Assembly: GCA_032622095.1 (NCBI GenBank)
Contig: CP136069.1
Location: forward strand, 108,526,278 to 108,590,277
Reading direction: 5' to 3'
DNA: 64,000 nucleotides
Source of the DNA: Siphonodentalium dalli
Taxonomy: Eukaryota > Mollusca > Scaphopoda > Gadilida > Siphonodentaliidae
Position numbers and translations under genes: made by a program. Below the pieces are notes generated by a model. That model was not told the DNA's origin, ran no database searches, and saw only the letters and a list, made by a program, of their open reading frames with translations. Each line of letters opens with the position of its first letter. Within the stretch, counting starts at the first letter, position 1. Of the stretch, positions 47,081 through 60,200 are shown one piece after another.

Positions 47081-49952
47081 AGATTGGAGAGGGTACAATA
47101 TTTCAGATACTCGGAAGCATACAGAAGATGGCCACATCCAATATAACGCAGCGAATCAAATGTCTGTGGTTATTGTTATAGCCCCTTTTTTTAAAAGGTA
47201 TATTGTTTTGCATCTGTCTGTCCGGACGTTCGTACGTACATCCGCCCAATGTCTGTTCATGCCATAGTGCTTGGTTCTGAATGAAATTTGGTATGGATGT
47301 TCCCTACTATGAGTATACTCAGTAGAATATTCCATCGTTTTGTTCAGATTATTCATTCTAGAGTTATTCATCTTTGTTTATCTGGAAATGTTGGCTTTTT
47401 GGTCTGTCTGATGTCTTTTCAGGACATAACTTGAACAATGATGCTCGGTTCTCAATGATATTTGGTATGGATGTTCACCACTATAAGGACATTCAATGGC
47501 ATCTGTTCAATGTATGCACCGGACGACAGTATATCTTGTCTTTGCACTGATTTAAATTTCATTATTTTTGTTCTTTCATTTGGTATTCCACATTATAGAA
47601 GGACAGATCTCATTATTTTTGTCATTTTGTTTTGTCTTCCAGATTGGAGAGGGTAGAAGATTTCAGATACTCGGAAGCATACAGAAGATGGCCACATCCG
47701 AGATAACGCAGCGAATCAAATGTCTGGTTATTGTTATAGCCCCTTTTAAAAAAGGGTATATTGTTTTGCATCTGTCTGTCCGGACGTTCGTACGTACATC
47801 CGCCCAATGTCTGTTCATGCCATAGTGCTCGGTTCTGAATGAAATTTGATATGGATGTTCCCTACTATGAGTATACTCAGTAGAATATTCCATCGTTTTG
47901 TTCAGATTATTCATTCTAGAGTTATTCATCTTTGTTTATCTGGAAATGTTGGCTTTTTAGTCTGTCTGATGTCTTTTCAGGACATAACTTGAACAATAAT
48001 GCTCGGTTCTCAATGATATTTGGTATGGATGTTCACCACTATAAGGACATTCAATGGCATCTGTTCAATGTATGCACCCGACGACAGTATATCTTGTTTT
48101 TGCACTGATTTAAATTTCATTATTTTTGTTCTTTCATTTGGTATTCCACATTATAGACAGGACAGATCTCATTATTTTTGTCATTTTGTTTTGTCTTCCA
48201 GATTGGAGAGGGTACAATATTTCAGATACTCGGAAGCATACAGAAGATGGCCACATCCAAGATAACGCAGCGAATCAAATGTCTGTGGTTATTGTTATAG
48301 CCCCTTTTTTAAAAAGGTATATTGTTTTGCATCTGTCTGTCCGGACATGCGTTCTTACATCCGCACAATGTCTGTTCAATGTTATAACTTGAACCGTAGT
48401 GCTCTGATCTCAATAAAATTTGGTATGGGTGTTCACCACTATAAGGACATTCAATGGCATCTGTTCAATGTATGCACCGGACGACAGTATATCTTGTTTT
48501 TGCACTGATTTAAATTTCATTATTTTTGTTCTTTCATTTTGTATTCCACATTAGGCAGGACAGATCTCATTATTTTTGTCATTCTGTTTTGTCTTCCAGA
48601 TTGGAGAGGGTACAATATTTCAGATACTCGGAAGCATACAGAAGATGGCCACATCCAAGATAACGCAGCGAATCAAATGTCTGTGGTTATTGTTATAGCC
48701 CCTTTTTAAAAAAGGTATATTGTTTTGCATCTGTCTGTCCGGACGTTCGTACGTACATCCGCCCAATGTCTGTTCATGCCATAGTGCTCGGTTCTGAATG
48801 AAATTTGGTATGGATGTTCCCTACTATGAGTATACTCAGTAGAATATTCCATCGTTTTGTTCAGATTATTCATTCTAGAGTTATTCATCTTTGTTTATCT
48901 GGAAATGTTGGCTTTTTGGTTTGTCTGATGTCTTTTCAGGACATAACTTGAACAATAATGCTCGGTTCTCAATGATATTTGGTATGGATGTTCACCACTA
49001 TAAGGACATTCAATGGCATCTGTTCAATGTATGCACCGGACGACAATATATCTTGTTTTTGCACTGATTTAAATTTCATTATTTTTGTTCTTTCATTTGG
49101 TATTCCACATGATAGACAGGACAGATCTCATTATTTTTGTCATTCTGTTTGGTTTTCCAGATTGGAGAGGGTAGAAGATTTCAGATACTTGGAAGCATAT
49201 AGAAGATGGCCACATCCAAGATAACGCAGCGAATCAAATGTCTGGTTATTATTATAGCCCCTTATTAAAAAAGGGTATATTGTTTTGCACGTGTCTGTCC
49301 TGACATGCGTTCGCACATCCGCACAATGTCTGTTCAATGTTATAACTTGAACCGTAGTGCTCTGATCTCAATGAAATTTGGTATGGGTGTTCACCACTAT
49401 AAGGACATCCAATGGCATCTGTCCAATGTATGCACCGGACGACAGTATATCTTGTTTTTGCACTGATTTAAATTTCATTATTTTTGTTCTTTCATTTTGT
49501 ATACCACATTAGGCAGGACAGATCTCATTACTTTTGTCATTCTGTTTTGTCTTCCAGATTGGAGAGGGTAGAAGATTTCAGATACTCGGAAGCATATAGA
49601 AGATGGCCACATCCAAGATAACGCAGCGAATCAAATGTCTGGTTATTATTATAGCCCCTTATTAAAAAAGGGTATATTGTTTTGCACGTGTCTGTCCTGA
49701 CATGCGTTCGCACATCCGCACAATGTCTGTTCAATGTTATAACTTGAACCGTAGTGCTCTGATCTCAATGAAATTTGGTATGGGTGTTCACCACTATAAG
49801 GACATCCAATGGCATCTGTCCAATGTATGCACCGGACGACAGTATATCTTGTTTTTGCACTGATTTAAATTTCATTATTTTTGTTCTTTCATTTTGTATT
49901 CCACATTAGGCAGGACAGATCTCATTACTTTTGTCATTCTGTTTTGTCTTCC
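47081..49952. repeat. 6-mer HOR (LLSLSS, 2,872 bp)
   Basis: Monomers: L 47081, L 47641, hybrid S 48200, L 48598 (T5A6), S 49159 (T at 49190), S 49556. Partner of 36952-39823 at an offset of 10,129 bp, with matching rare variants. Confidence 0.93.
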
Positions 49953-52824
49953 AGATTGGAGAGGGTACAATATTTCAGATACTCGGAAGCATACAGAAGA
50001 TGGCCACATCCAATATAACGCAGCGAATCAAATGTCTGTGGTTATTGTTATAGCCCCTTTTTTTAAAAGGTATATTGTTTTGCATCTGTCTGTCCGGACG
50101 TTCGTACGTACATCCGCCCAATGTCTGTTCATGCCATAGTGCTTGGTTCTGAATGAAATTTGGTATGGATGTTCCCTACTATGAGTATACTCAGTAGAAT
50201 ATTCCATCGTTTTGTTCAGATTATTCATTCTAGAGTTATTCATCTTTGTTTATCTGGAAATGTTGGCTTTTTGGTCTGTCTGATGTCTTTTCAGGACATA
50301 ACTTGAACAATGATGCTCGGTTCTCAATGATATTTGGTATGGATGTTCACCACTATAAGGACATTCAATGGCATCTGTTCAATGTATGCACCGGACGACA
50401 GTATATCTTGTCTTTGCACTGATTTAAATTTCATTATTTTTGTTCTTTCATTTGGTATTCCACATTATAGAAGGACAGATCTCATTATTTTTGTCATTTT
50501 GTTTTGTCTTCCAGATTGGAGAGGGTAGAAGATTTCAGATACTCGGAAGCATACAGAAGATGGCCACATCCGAGATAACGCAGCGAATCAAATGTCTGGT
50601 TATTGTTATAGCCCCTTTTAAAAAAGGGTATATTGTTTTGCATCTGTCTGTCCGGACGTTCGTACGTACATCCGCCCAATGTCTGTTCATGCCATAGTGC
50701 TCGGTTCTGAATGAAATTTGATATGGATGTTCCCTACTATGAGTATACTCAGTAGAATATTCCATCGTTTTGTTCAGATTATTCATTCTAGAGTTATTCA
50801 TCTTTGTTTATCTGGAAATGTTGGCTTTTTAGTCTGTCTGATGTCTTTTCAGGACATAACTTGAACAATAATGCTCGGTTCTCAATGATATTTGGTATGG
50901 ATGTTCACCACTATAAGGACATTCAATGGCATCTGTTCAATGTATGCACCCGACGACAGTATATCTTGTTTTTGCACTGATTTAAATTTCATTATTTTTG
51001 TTCTTTCATTTGGTATTCCACATTATAGACAGGACAGATCTCATTATTTTTGTCATTTTGTTTTGTCTTCCAGATTGGAGAGGGTACAATATTTCAGATA
51101 CTCGGAAGCATACAGAAGATGGCCACATCCAAGATAACGCAGCGAATCAAATGTCTGTGGTTATTGTTATAGCCCCTTTTTTAAAAAGGTATATTGTTTT
51201 GCATCTGTCTGTCCGGACATGCGTTCTTACATCCGCACAATGTCTGTTCAATGTTATAACTTGAACCGTAGTGCTCTGATCTCAATAAAATTTGGTATGG
51301 GTGTTCACCACTATAAGGACATTCAATGGCATCTGTTCAATGTATGCACCGGACGACAGTATATCTTGTTTTTGCACTGATTTAAATTTCATTATTTTTG
51401 TTCTTTCATTTTGTATTCCACATTAGGCAGGACAGATCTCATTATTTTTGTCATTCTGTTTTGTCTTCCAGATTGGAGAGGGTACAATATTTCAGATACT
51501 CGGAAGCATACAGAAGATGGCCACATCCAAGATAACGCAGCGAATCAAATGTCTGTGGTTATTGTTATAGCCCCTTTTTTTAAAAGGTATATTGTTTTGC
51601 ATCTGTCTGTCCGGACGTTCGTACGTACATCCGCCCAATGTCTGTTCATGCCATAGTGCTCGGTTCTGAATGAAATTTGGTATGGATGTTCCCTACTATG
51701 AGTATACTCAGTAGAATATTCCATCGTTTTGTTCAGATTATTCATTCTAGAGTTATTCATCTTTGTTTATCTGGAAATGTTGGCTTTTTGGTTTGTCTGA
51801 TGTCTTTTCAGGACATAACTTGAACAATAATGCTCGGTTCTCAATGATATTTGGTATGGATGTTCACCACTATAAGGACATTCAATGGCATCTGTTCAAT
51901 GTATGCACCGGACGACAATATATCTTGTTTTTGCACTGATTTAAATTTCATTATTTTTGTTCTTTCATTTGGTATTCCACATGATAGACAGGACAGATCT
52001 CATTATTTTTGTCATTCTGTTTGGTTTTCCAGATTGGAGAGGGTAGAAGATTTCAGATACTCGGAAGCATATAGAAGATGGCCACATCCAAGATAACGCA
52101 GCGAATCAAATGTCTGGTTATTATTATAGCCCCTTATTAAAAAAGGGTATATTGTTTTGCACGTGTCTGTCCTGACATGCGTTCGCACATCCGCACAATG
52201 TCTGTTCAATGTTATAACTTGAACCGTAGTGCTCTGATCTCAATGAAATTTGGTATGGGTGTTCACCACTATAAGGACATCCAATGGCATCTGTCCAATG
52301 TATGCACCGGACGACAGTATATCTTGTTTTTGCACTGATTTAAATTTCATTATTTTTGTTCTTTCATTTTGTATACCACATTAGGCAGGACAGATCTCAT
52401 TACTTTTGTCATTCTGTTTTGTCTTCCAGATTGGAGAGGGTAGAAGATTTCAGATACTCGGAAGCATATAGAAGATGGCCACATCCAAGATAACGCAGCG
52501 AATCAAATGTCTGGTTATTATTATAGCCCCTTATTAAAAAAGGGTATATTGTTTTGCACGTGTCTGTCCTGACATGCGTTCGCACATCCGCACAATGTCT
52601 GTTCAATGTTATAACTTGAACCGTAGTGCTCTGATCTCAATGAAATTTGGTATGGGTGTTCACCACTATAAGGACATCCAATGGCATCTGTCCAATGTAT
52701 GCACCGGACGACAGTATATCTTGTTTTTGCACTGATTTAAATTTCATTATTTTTGTTCTTTCATTTTGTATTCCACATTAGGCAGGACAGATCTCATTAC
52801 TTTTGTCATTCTGTTTTGTCTTCC
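49953..52824. repeat. 6-mer HOR (LLSLSS, 2,872 bp)
   Basis: Monomers: L 49953, L 50513, hybrid S 51072, L 51470 (T7A4), S 52031, S 52428. Partner of 39824-42695 at an offset of 10,129 bp. The palindrome state of each monomer agrees between the partners. Confidence 0.93.
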
Positions 52825-55800
52825 AGATTGGAGAGGGTACAATATTTCAGATACTCGGAAGCATACAGAAGATGGCCACATCCAATATAACGCAGCGAAT
52901 CAAATGTCTGTGGTTATTGTTATAGCCCCTTTTTTTAAAAGGTATATTGTTTTGCATCTGTCTGTCCGGACGTTCGTACGTACATCCGCCCAATGTCTGT
53001 TCATGCCATAGTGCTTGGTTCTGAATGAAATTTGGTATGGATGTTCCCTACTATGAGTATACTCAGTAGAATATTCCATCGTTTTGTTCAGATTATTCAT
53101 TCTAGAGTTATTCATCTTTGTTTATCTGGAAATGTTGGCTTTTTGGTCTGTCTGATGTCTTTTCAGGACATAACTTGAACAATGATGCTCGGTTCTCAAT
53201 GATATTTGGTATGGATGTTCACCACTATAAGGACATTCAATGGCATCTGTTCAATGTATGTACCGGACGACAGTATATCTTGTCTTTGCACTGATTTAAA
53301 TTTCATTATTTTTGTTCTTTCATTTGGTATTCCACATTATAGAAGGACAGATCTCATTATTTTTGTCATTTTGTTTTGTCTTCCAGATTGGAGAGGGTAG
53401 AAGATTTCAGATACTCGGAAGCATACAGAAGATGGCCACATCCGAGATAACGCAGCGAATCAAATGTCTGGTTATTGTTATAGCCCCTTTTAAAAAAGGG
53501 TATATTGTTTTGCATCTGTCTGTCCGGACGTTCGTACGTACATCCGCCCAATGTCTGTTCATGCCATAGTGCTCGGTTCTGAATGAAATTTGATATGGAT
53601 GTTCCCTACTATGAGTATACTCAGTAGAATATTCCATCGTTTTGTTCAGATTATTCATTCTAGAGTTATTCATCTTTGTTTATCTGGAAATGTTGGCTTT
53701 TTAGTCTGTCTGATGTCTTTTCAGGACATAACTTGAACAATAATGCTCGGTTCTCAATGATATTTGGTATGGATGTTCACCACTATAAGGACATGCAATG
53801 GCATCTGTTCAATGTATGCACCCGACGACAGTATATCTTGTTTTTGCACTGATTTAAATTTCATTATTTTTGTTCTTTCATTTGGTATTCCACATTATAG
53901 ACAGGACAGATCTCATTATTTTTGTCATTTTGTTTTGTCTTCCAGATTGGAGAGGGTACAATATTTCAGATACTCGGAAGCATACAGAAGATGGCCACAT
54001 CCAAGATAACGCAGCGAATCAAATGTCTGTGGTTATTGTTATAGCCCCTTTTTTTAAAAGGTATATTGTTTTGCATCTGTCTGTCCGGACATGCGTTCTT
54101 ACATCCGCACAATGTCTGTTCAATGTTATAACTTGAACCGTAGTGCTCTGATCTCAATAAAATTTGGTATGGGTGTTCACCACTATAAGGACATTCAATG
54201 GCATCTGTTCAATGTATGCACCGGACGACAGTATATCTTGTTTTTGCACTGATTTAAATTTCATTATTTTTGTTCTTTCATTTTGTATTCCACATTAGGC
54301 AGGACAGATCTCATTATTTTTGTCATTCTGTTTTGTCTTCCAGATTGGAGAGGGTACAATATTTCAGATACTCGGAAGCATACAGAAGATGGCCACATCC
54401 AAGATAACGCAGCGAATCAAATGTCTGTGGTTATTGTTATAGCCCCTTTTTTAAAAAGGTATATTGTTTTGCATCTGTCTGTCCGGACGTTCGTACGTAC
54501 ATCCGCCCAATGTCTGTTCATGCCATAGTGCTCGGTTCTGAATGAAATTTGGTATGGATGTACCCTACTATGAGTATACTCAGTAGAATATTCCATCGTT
54601 TTGTTCAGATTATTCATTCTAGAGTTATTCATCTTTGTTTATCTGGAAATGTTGGCTTTTTGGTCTGTCTGATGTCTTTTCAGGACATAACTTGAACAAT
54701 AATGCTCGGTTCTCAATGATATTTGGTATGGATGTTCACCACTATAAGGACATTCAATGGCATCTGTTCAATGTATGCACCGGACGACAGTATATCTTGT
54801 TTTTGCACTGATTTAAATTTCATTATTTTTGTTCTTTCATTTGGTATTCCACATTATAGACAGGACAGATCTCATTATTTTTGTCATTTTGTTTTGTCTT
54901 CCAGATTGGAGAGGGTAGAAGATTTCAGATATTCGGAAGCATATAGAAGATGGCCACATCCAAGATAACGCAGCGAATCAAATGTCTGGTTATTATTATA
55001 GCCCCTTATTAAAAAAGGGTATATTGTTTTGCACGTGTCTGTCCGGACATGCGTTCGTACATCCGCACAATGTCTGTTCAATGTTATAACTTGAACCGTA
55101 GTGCTCTGATCTCAATGAAATTTGGTATGGGTGTTCACCACTATAAGGACATTCAATGGCATCTGTTCAATGTATGCACCGGACGACAGTATATCTTGTT
55201 TTTGCACTGATTTAAATTTCATTATTTTTGTTCTTTCATTTTGTATTCCACATTAGGCAGGACAGATCTCATTATTTTTGTCATTCTGTTTTGTCTTCCA
55301 GATTGGAGAGGGTACAATATTTCAGATACTCGGAAGCATACAGAAGATGGCCACATCCAAGATAACGCAGCGAATCAAATGTCTGTGGTTATTGTTATAG
55401 CCCCTTTTTTAAAAAGGTATATTGTTTTGCATCTGTCTGTCCGGACGTTCGTACGTACATCCGCCCAATGTCTGTTCATGCCATAGTGCTCGGTTCTGAA
55501 TGAAATTTGGTATGGATGTACCCTACTATGAGTATACTCAGTAGAATATTCCATCGTTTTGTTCAGATTATTCATTCTAGAGTTATTCATCTTTGTTTAT
55601 CTGGAAATGTTGGCTTTTTGGTCTGTCTGATGTCTTTTCAGGACATAACTTGAACAATAATGCTCGTTTCTCAATGATATTTGGTATGGATGTTCACCAC
55701 TATAAGGACATTCAATGGCATCTGTTCAATGTATGCACCGGACGACAGTATATCTTGTTTTTGCACTGATTTAAATTTCATTATTTTTTTTCTTTCATTT

Positions 55801-57215
55801 GGTATTCCACATTACAGACAGGACAGATCTCATTATTTTTGTCATTCTGTTTTGTCTTCCAGATTGGTGAGGGTACAATATTTCAGATACTCGGAAGCAT
55901 ACAGAAGATGGCCACATCCAAGATAACGCAGCGAATCAAATGTCTGTGGTTATTGTCATAGCCCCTTTTTAAAAAAGGTATATTGTTTTGCATCTGTCTG
56001 TCCGGACGTTCGTACGTACATCCGCCCAATGTCTGTTCATGCCATAGTGCTCGGTTCTGAATGAAATTTGGTATGGATGTTCCCTACTATGAGTATACTC
56101 AGTAGAATATTCCATCGTTTTGTTCAGATTATTCATTCTAGAGTTATTCATCTTTGTTTATCTGGAAATGTTGGCTTTTTGGTTTGTCTGATGTCTTTTC
56201 AGGACATAACTTGAACAATAATGCTCGGTTCTCAATGATATTTGGTATGGATGTTCACCACTATAAGGACCTTCAATGGCATCTGTTCAATGTATGCACC
56301 GGACGACAATATATCTTGTTTTTGCACTGATTTAAATTTCATTATTTTTGTTCTTTCATTTGGTATTCCACATGATAGACAGGACAGATCTCATTATTTT
56401 TGTCATTCTGTTTGGTTTTCCAGATTGGAGAGGGTAGAAGATTTCAGATACTCGGAAGCATATAGAAGATGGCCACATCCAAGATAACGCAGCGAATCAA
56501 ATGTCTGGTTATTATTATAGCCCCTTATTAAAAAAGGGTATATTGTTTTGCACGTGTCTGTCCTGACATGCGTTCGCACATCCGCACAATGTCTGTTCAA
56601 TGTTATAACTTGAACCGTAGTGCTCTGATCTCAATGAAATTTGGTATGGGTGTTCACCACTATAAGGACATCCAATGGCATCTGTCCAATGTATGCACCG
56701 GACGACAGTATATCTTGTTTTTGCACTGATTTAAATTTCATTATTTTTGTTCTTTCATTTTGTATACCACATTAGGCAGGACAGATCTCATTACTTTTGT
56801 CATTCTGTTTTGTCTTCCAGATTGGAGAGGGTAGAAGATTTCAGATACTCGGAAGCATATAGAAGATGGCCACATCCAAGATAACGCAGCGAATCAAATG
56901 TCTGGTTATTATTATAGCCCCTTATTAAAAAAGGGTATATTGTTTTGCACGTGTCTGTCCTGACATGCGTTCGCACATCCGCACAATGTCTGTTCAATGT
57001 TATAACTTGAACCGTAGTGCTCTGATCTCAATGAAATTTGGTATGGGTGTTCACCACTATAAGGACATCCAATGGCATCTGTCCAATGTATGCACCGGAC
57101 GACAGTATATCTTGTTTTTGCACTGATTTAAATTTCATTATTTTTGTTCTTTCATTTTGTATTCCACATTAGGCAGGACAGATCTCATTACTTTTGTCAT
57201 TCTGTTTTGTCTTCC
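52825..57215. repeat. Irregular HOR block (LLSLSLLSS, 4,391 bp)
   Basis: Monomers: L 52825 (560), L 53385 (559), hybrid S 53944 (398), L 54342 (561), S 54903 (397), L 55300 (561), L 55861 (561), S 56422, S 56819. The first three continue the 6-mer but carry T at 53261 and G at 53795, as in 43813-44931. S 54903 has GTCCGGACATGCGTTCG, like domain I S monomers, and GATATTCGG. L 54342 and L 55300 share GATGTACCCTAC; L 55300 has TGCTCGTTTCTC and an extra T in TTATTTTTTTTC; L 55861 has GGTGAGGG, GTCATAG and T5A6. Hybrid S 53944 is T7A4, not the usual T6A5. Confidence 0.9.
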
Positions 57216-60200
57216 AGATTGGAGAGGGTACAATATTTCAGATACTCGGAAGCATACAGAAGATGGCCACATCCAAGATAACGCAGCGAATCAAATGTCT
57301 GTGGTTATTGTTATAGCCCCTTTTTTTAAAAGGTATATTGTTTTGCATCTGTCTGTCCGGACGTTCGTACGTACATCCGCCCAATGTCTGTTCATGCCAT
57401 AGTGCTTGGTTCTGAATGAAATTTGGTATGGATGTTCCCTACTATGAGTATACTCAGTAGAATATTCCATCGTTTTGTTCAGATTATTCATTCTAGAGTT
57501 ATTCATCTTTGTTTATCTGGAAATGTTGGCTTTTTGGTCTGTCTGATGTCTTTTCAGGACATAACTTGAACAATGATGCTCGGTTCTCAATGATATTTGG
57601 TATGGATGTTCACCACTATAAGGACATTCAATGGCATCTGTTCAATGTATGCACCGGACGACAGTATATCTTGTCTTTGCACTGATTTAAATTTCATTAT
57701 TTTTGTTCTTTCATTTGGTATTCCACATTATAGAAGGACAGATCTCATTATTTTTGTCATTTTGTTTTGTCTTCCAGATTGGAGAGGGTAGAAGATTTCA
57801 GATACTCGGAAGCATACAGAAGATGGCCACATCCAAGATAACGCAGCGAATCAAATGTCTGGTTATTGTTATAGCCCCTTTTAAAAAAGGGTATATTGTT
57901 TTGCATCTGTCTGTCCGGACGTTCGTACGTACATCCGCCCAATGTCTGTTCATGCCATAGTGCTCGGTTCTGAATGAAATTTGATATGGATGTTCCCTAC
58001 TATGAGTATACTCAGTAGAATATTCCATCGTTTTGTTCAGATTATTCATTCTAGAGTTATTCATCTTTGTTTATCTGGAAATGTTGGCTTTTTAGTCTGT
58101 CTGATGTCTTTTCAGGACATAACTTGAACAATAATGCTCGGTTCTCAATGATATTTGGTATGGATGTTCACCACTATAAGGACATTCAATGGCATCTGTT
58201 CAATGTATGCACCCGACGACAGTATATCTTGTTTTTGCACTGATTTAAATTTCATTATTTTTGTTCTTTCATTTGGTATTCCACATTATAGAAGGACAGA
58301 TCTCATTATTTTTGTCATTTTGTTTTGTCTTCCAGATTGGAGAGGGTAGAAGATTTCAGATACTCGGAAGCATACAGAAGATGGCCACATCCAAGATAAC
58401 GCAGCGAATCAAATGTCTGGTTATTGTTATAGCCCCTTTTAAAAAAGGGTATATTGTTTTGCATCTGTCTGTCCGGACGTTCGTACGTACATCCGCCCAA
58501 TGTCTGTTCATGCCATAGTGCTCGGTTCTGAATGAAATTTGATATGGATGTTCCCTACTATGAGTATACTCAGTAGAATATTCCATCGTTTTGTTCAGAT
58601 TATTCATTCTAGAGTTATTCATCTTTGTTTATCTGGAAATGTTGGCTTTTTAGTCTGTCTGATGTCTTTTCAGGACATAACTTGAACAATAATGCTCGGT
58701 TCTCAATGATATTTGGTATGGATGTTCACCACTATAAGGACATTCAATGGCATCTGTTCAATGTATGCACCCGACGACAGTATATCTTGTTTTTGCACTG
58801 ATTTAAATTTCATTATTTTTGTTCTTTCATTTGGTATTCCACATTATAGACAGGACAGATCTCATTATTTTTGTCATTTTGTTTTGTCTTCCAGATTGGA
58901 GAGGGTACAATATTTCAGATACTCGGAAGCATACAGAAGATGGCCACATCCAAGATAACGCAGCGAATCAAATGTCTGTGGTTATTGTTATAGCCCCTTT
59001 TTTAAAAAGGTATATTGTTTTGCATCTGTCTGTCCGGACATGCGTTCTTACATCCGCACAATGTCTGTTCAATGTTATAACTTGAACCGTAGTGCTCTGA
59101 TCTCAATAAAATTTGGTATGGGTGTTCACCACTATAAGGACATTCAATGGCATCTGTTCAATGTATGCACCGGACGACAGTATATCTTGTTTTTGCACTG
59201 ATTTAAATTTCATTATTTTTGTTCTTTCATTTTGTATTCCACATTAGGCAGGACAGATCTCATTATTTTTGTCATTCTGTTTTGTCTTCCAGATTGGAGA
59301 GGGTACAATATTTCAGATACTCGGAAGCATACAGAAGATGGCCACATCCAAGATAACGCAGCGAATCAAATGTCTGTGGTTATTGTTATAGCCCCTTTTT
59401 TAAAAAGGTATATTGTTTTGCATCTGTCTGTCCGGACGTTCGTACGTACATCCGCCCAATGTCTGTTCATGCCATAGTGCTCGGTTCTGAATGAAATTTG
59501 GTATGGATGTACCCTACTATGAGTATACTCAGTAGAATATTCCATCGTTTTGTTCAGATTATTCATTCTAGAGTTATTCATCTTTGTTTATCTGGAAATG
59601 TTGGCTTTTTGGTCTGTCTGATGTCTTTTCAGGACATAACTTGAACAATAATGCTCGGTTCTCAATGATATTTGGTATGGATGTTCACCACTATAAGGAC
59701 ATTCAATGGCATCTGTTCAATGTATGCACCGGACGACAGTATATCTTGTTTTTGCACTGATTTAAATTTCATTATTTTTGTTCTTTCATTTGGTATTCCA
59801 CATTATAGACAGGACAGATCTCATTATTTTTGTCATTTTGTTTTGTCTTCCAGATTGGAGAGGGTAGAAGATTTCAGATATTCGGAAGCATATAGAAGAT
59901 GGCCACATCCAAGATAACGCAGCGAATCAAATGTCTGTGGTTATTGTCATAGCCCCTTTTTAAAAAAGGTATATTGTTTTGCATCTGTCTGTCAGCGAAT
60001 CAAATGTCTGGTTATTATTATAGCCCCTTATTAAAAAAGGGTATATTGTTTTGCACGTGTCTGTCCTGACATGCGTTCGCACATCCGCACAATGTCTGTT
60101 CAATGTTATAACTTGAACCGTAGTGCTCTGATCTCAATGAAATTTGGTATGGGTGTTCACCACTATAAGGACATCCAATGGCATCTGTCCAATGTATGCA

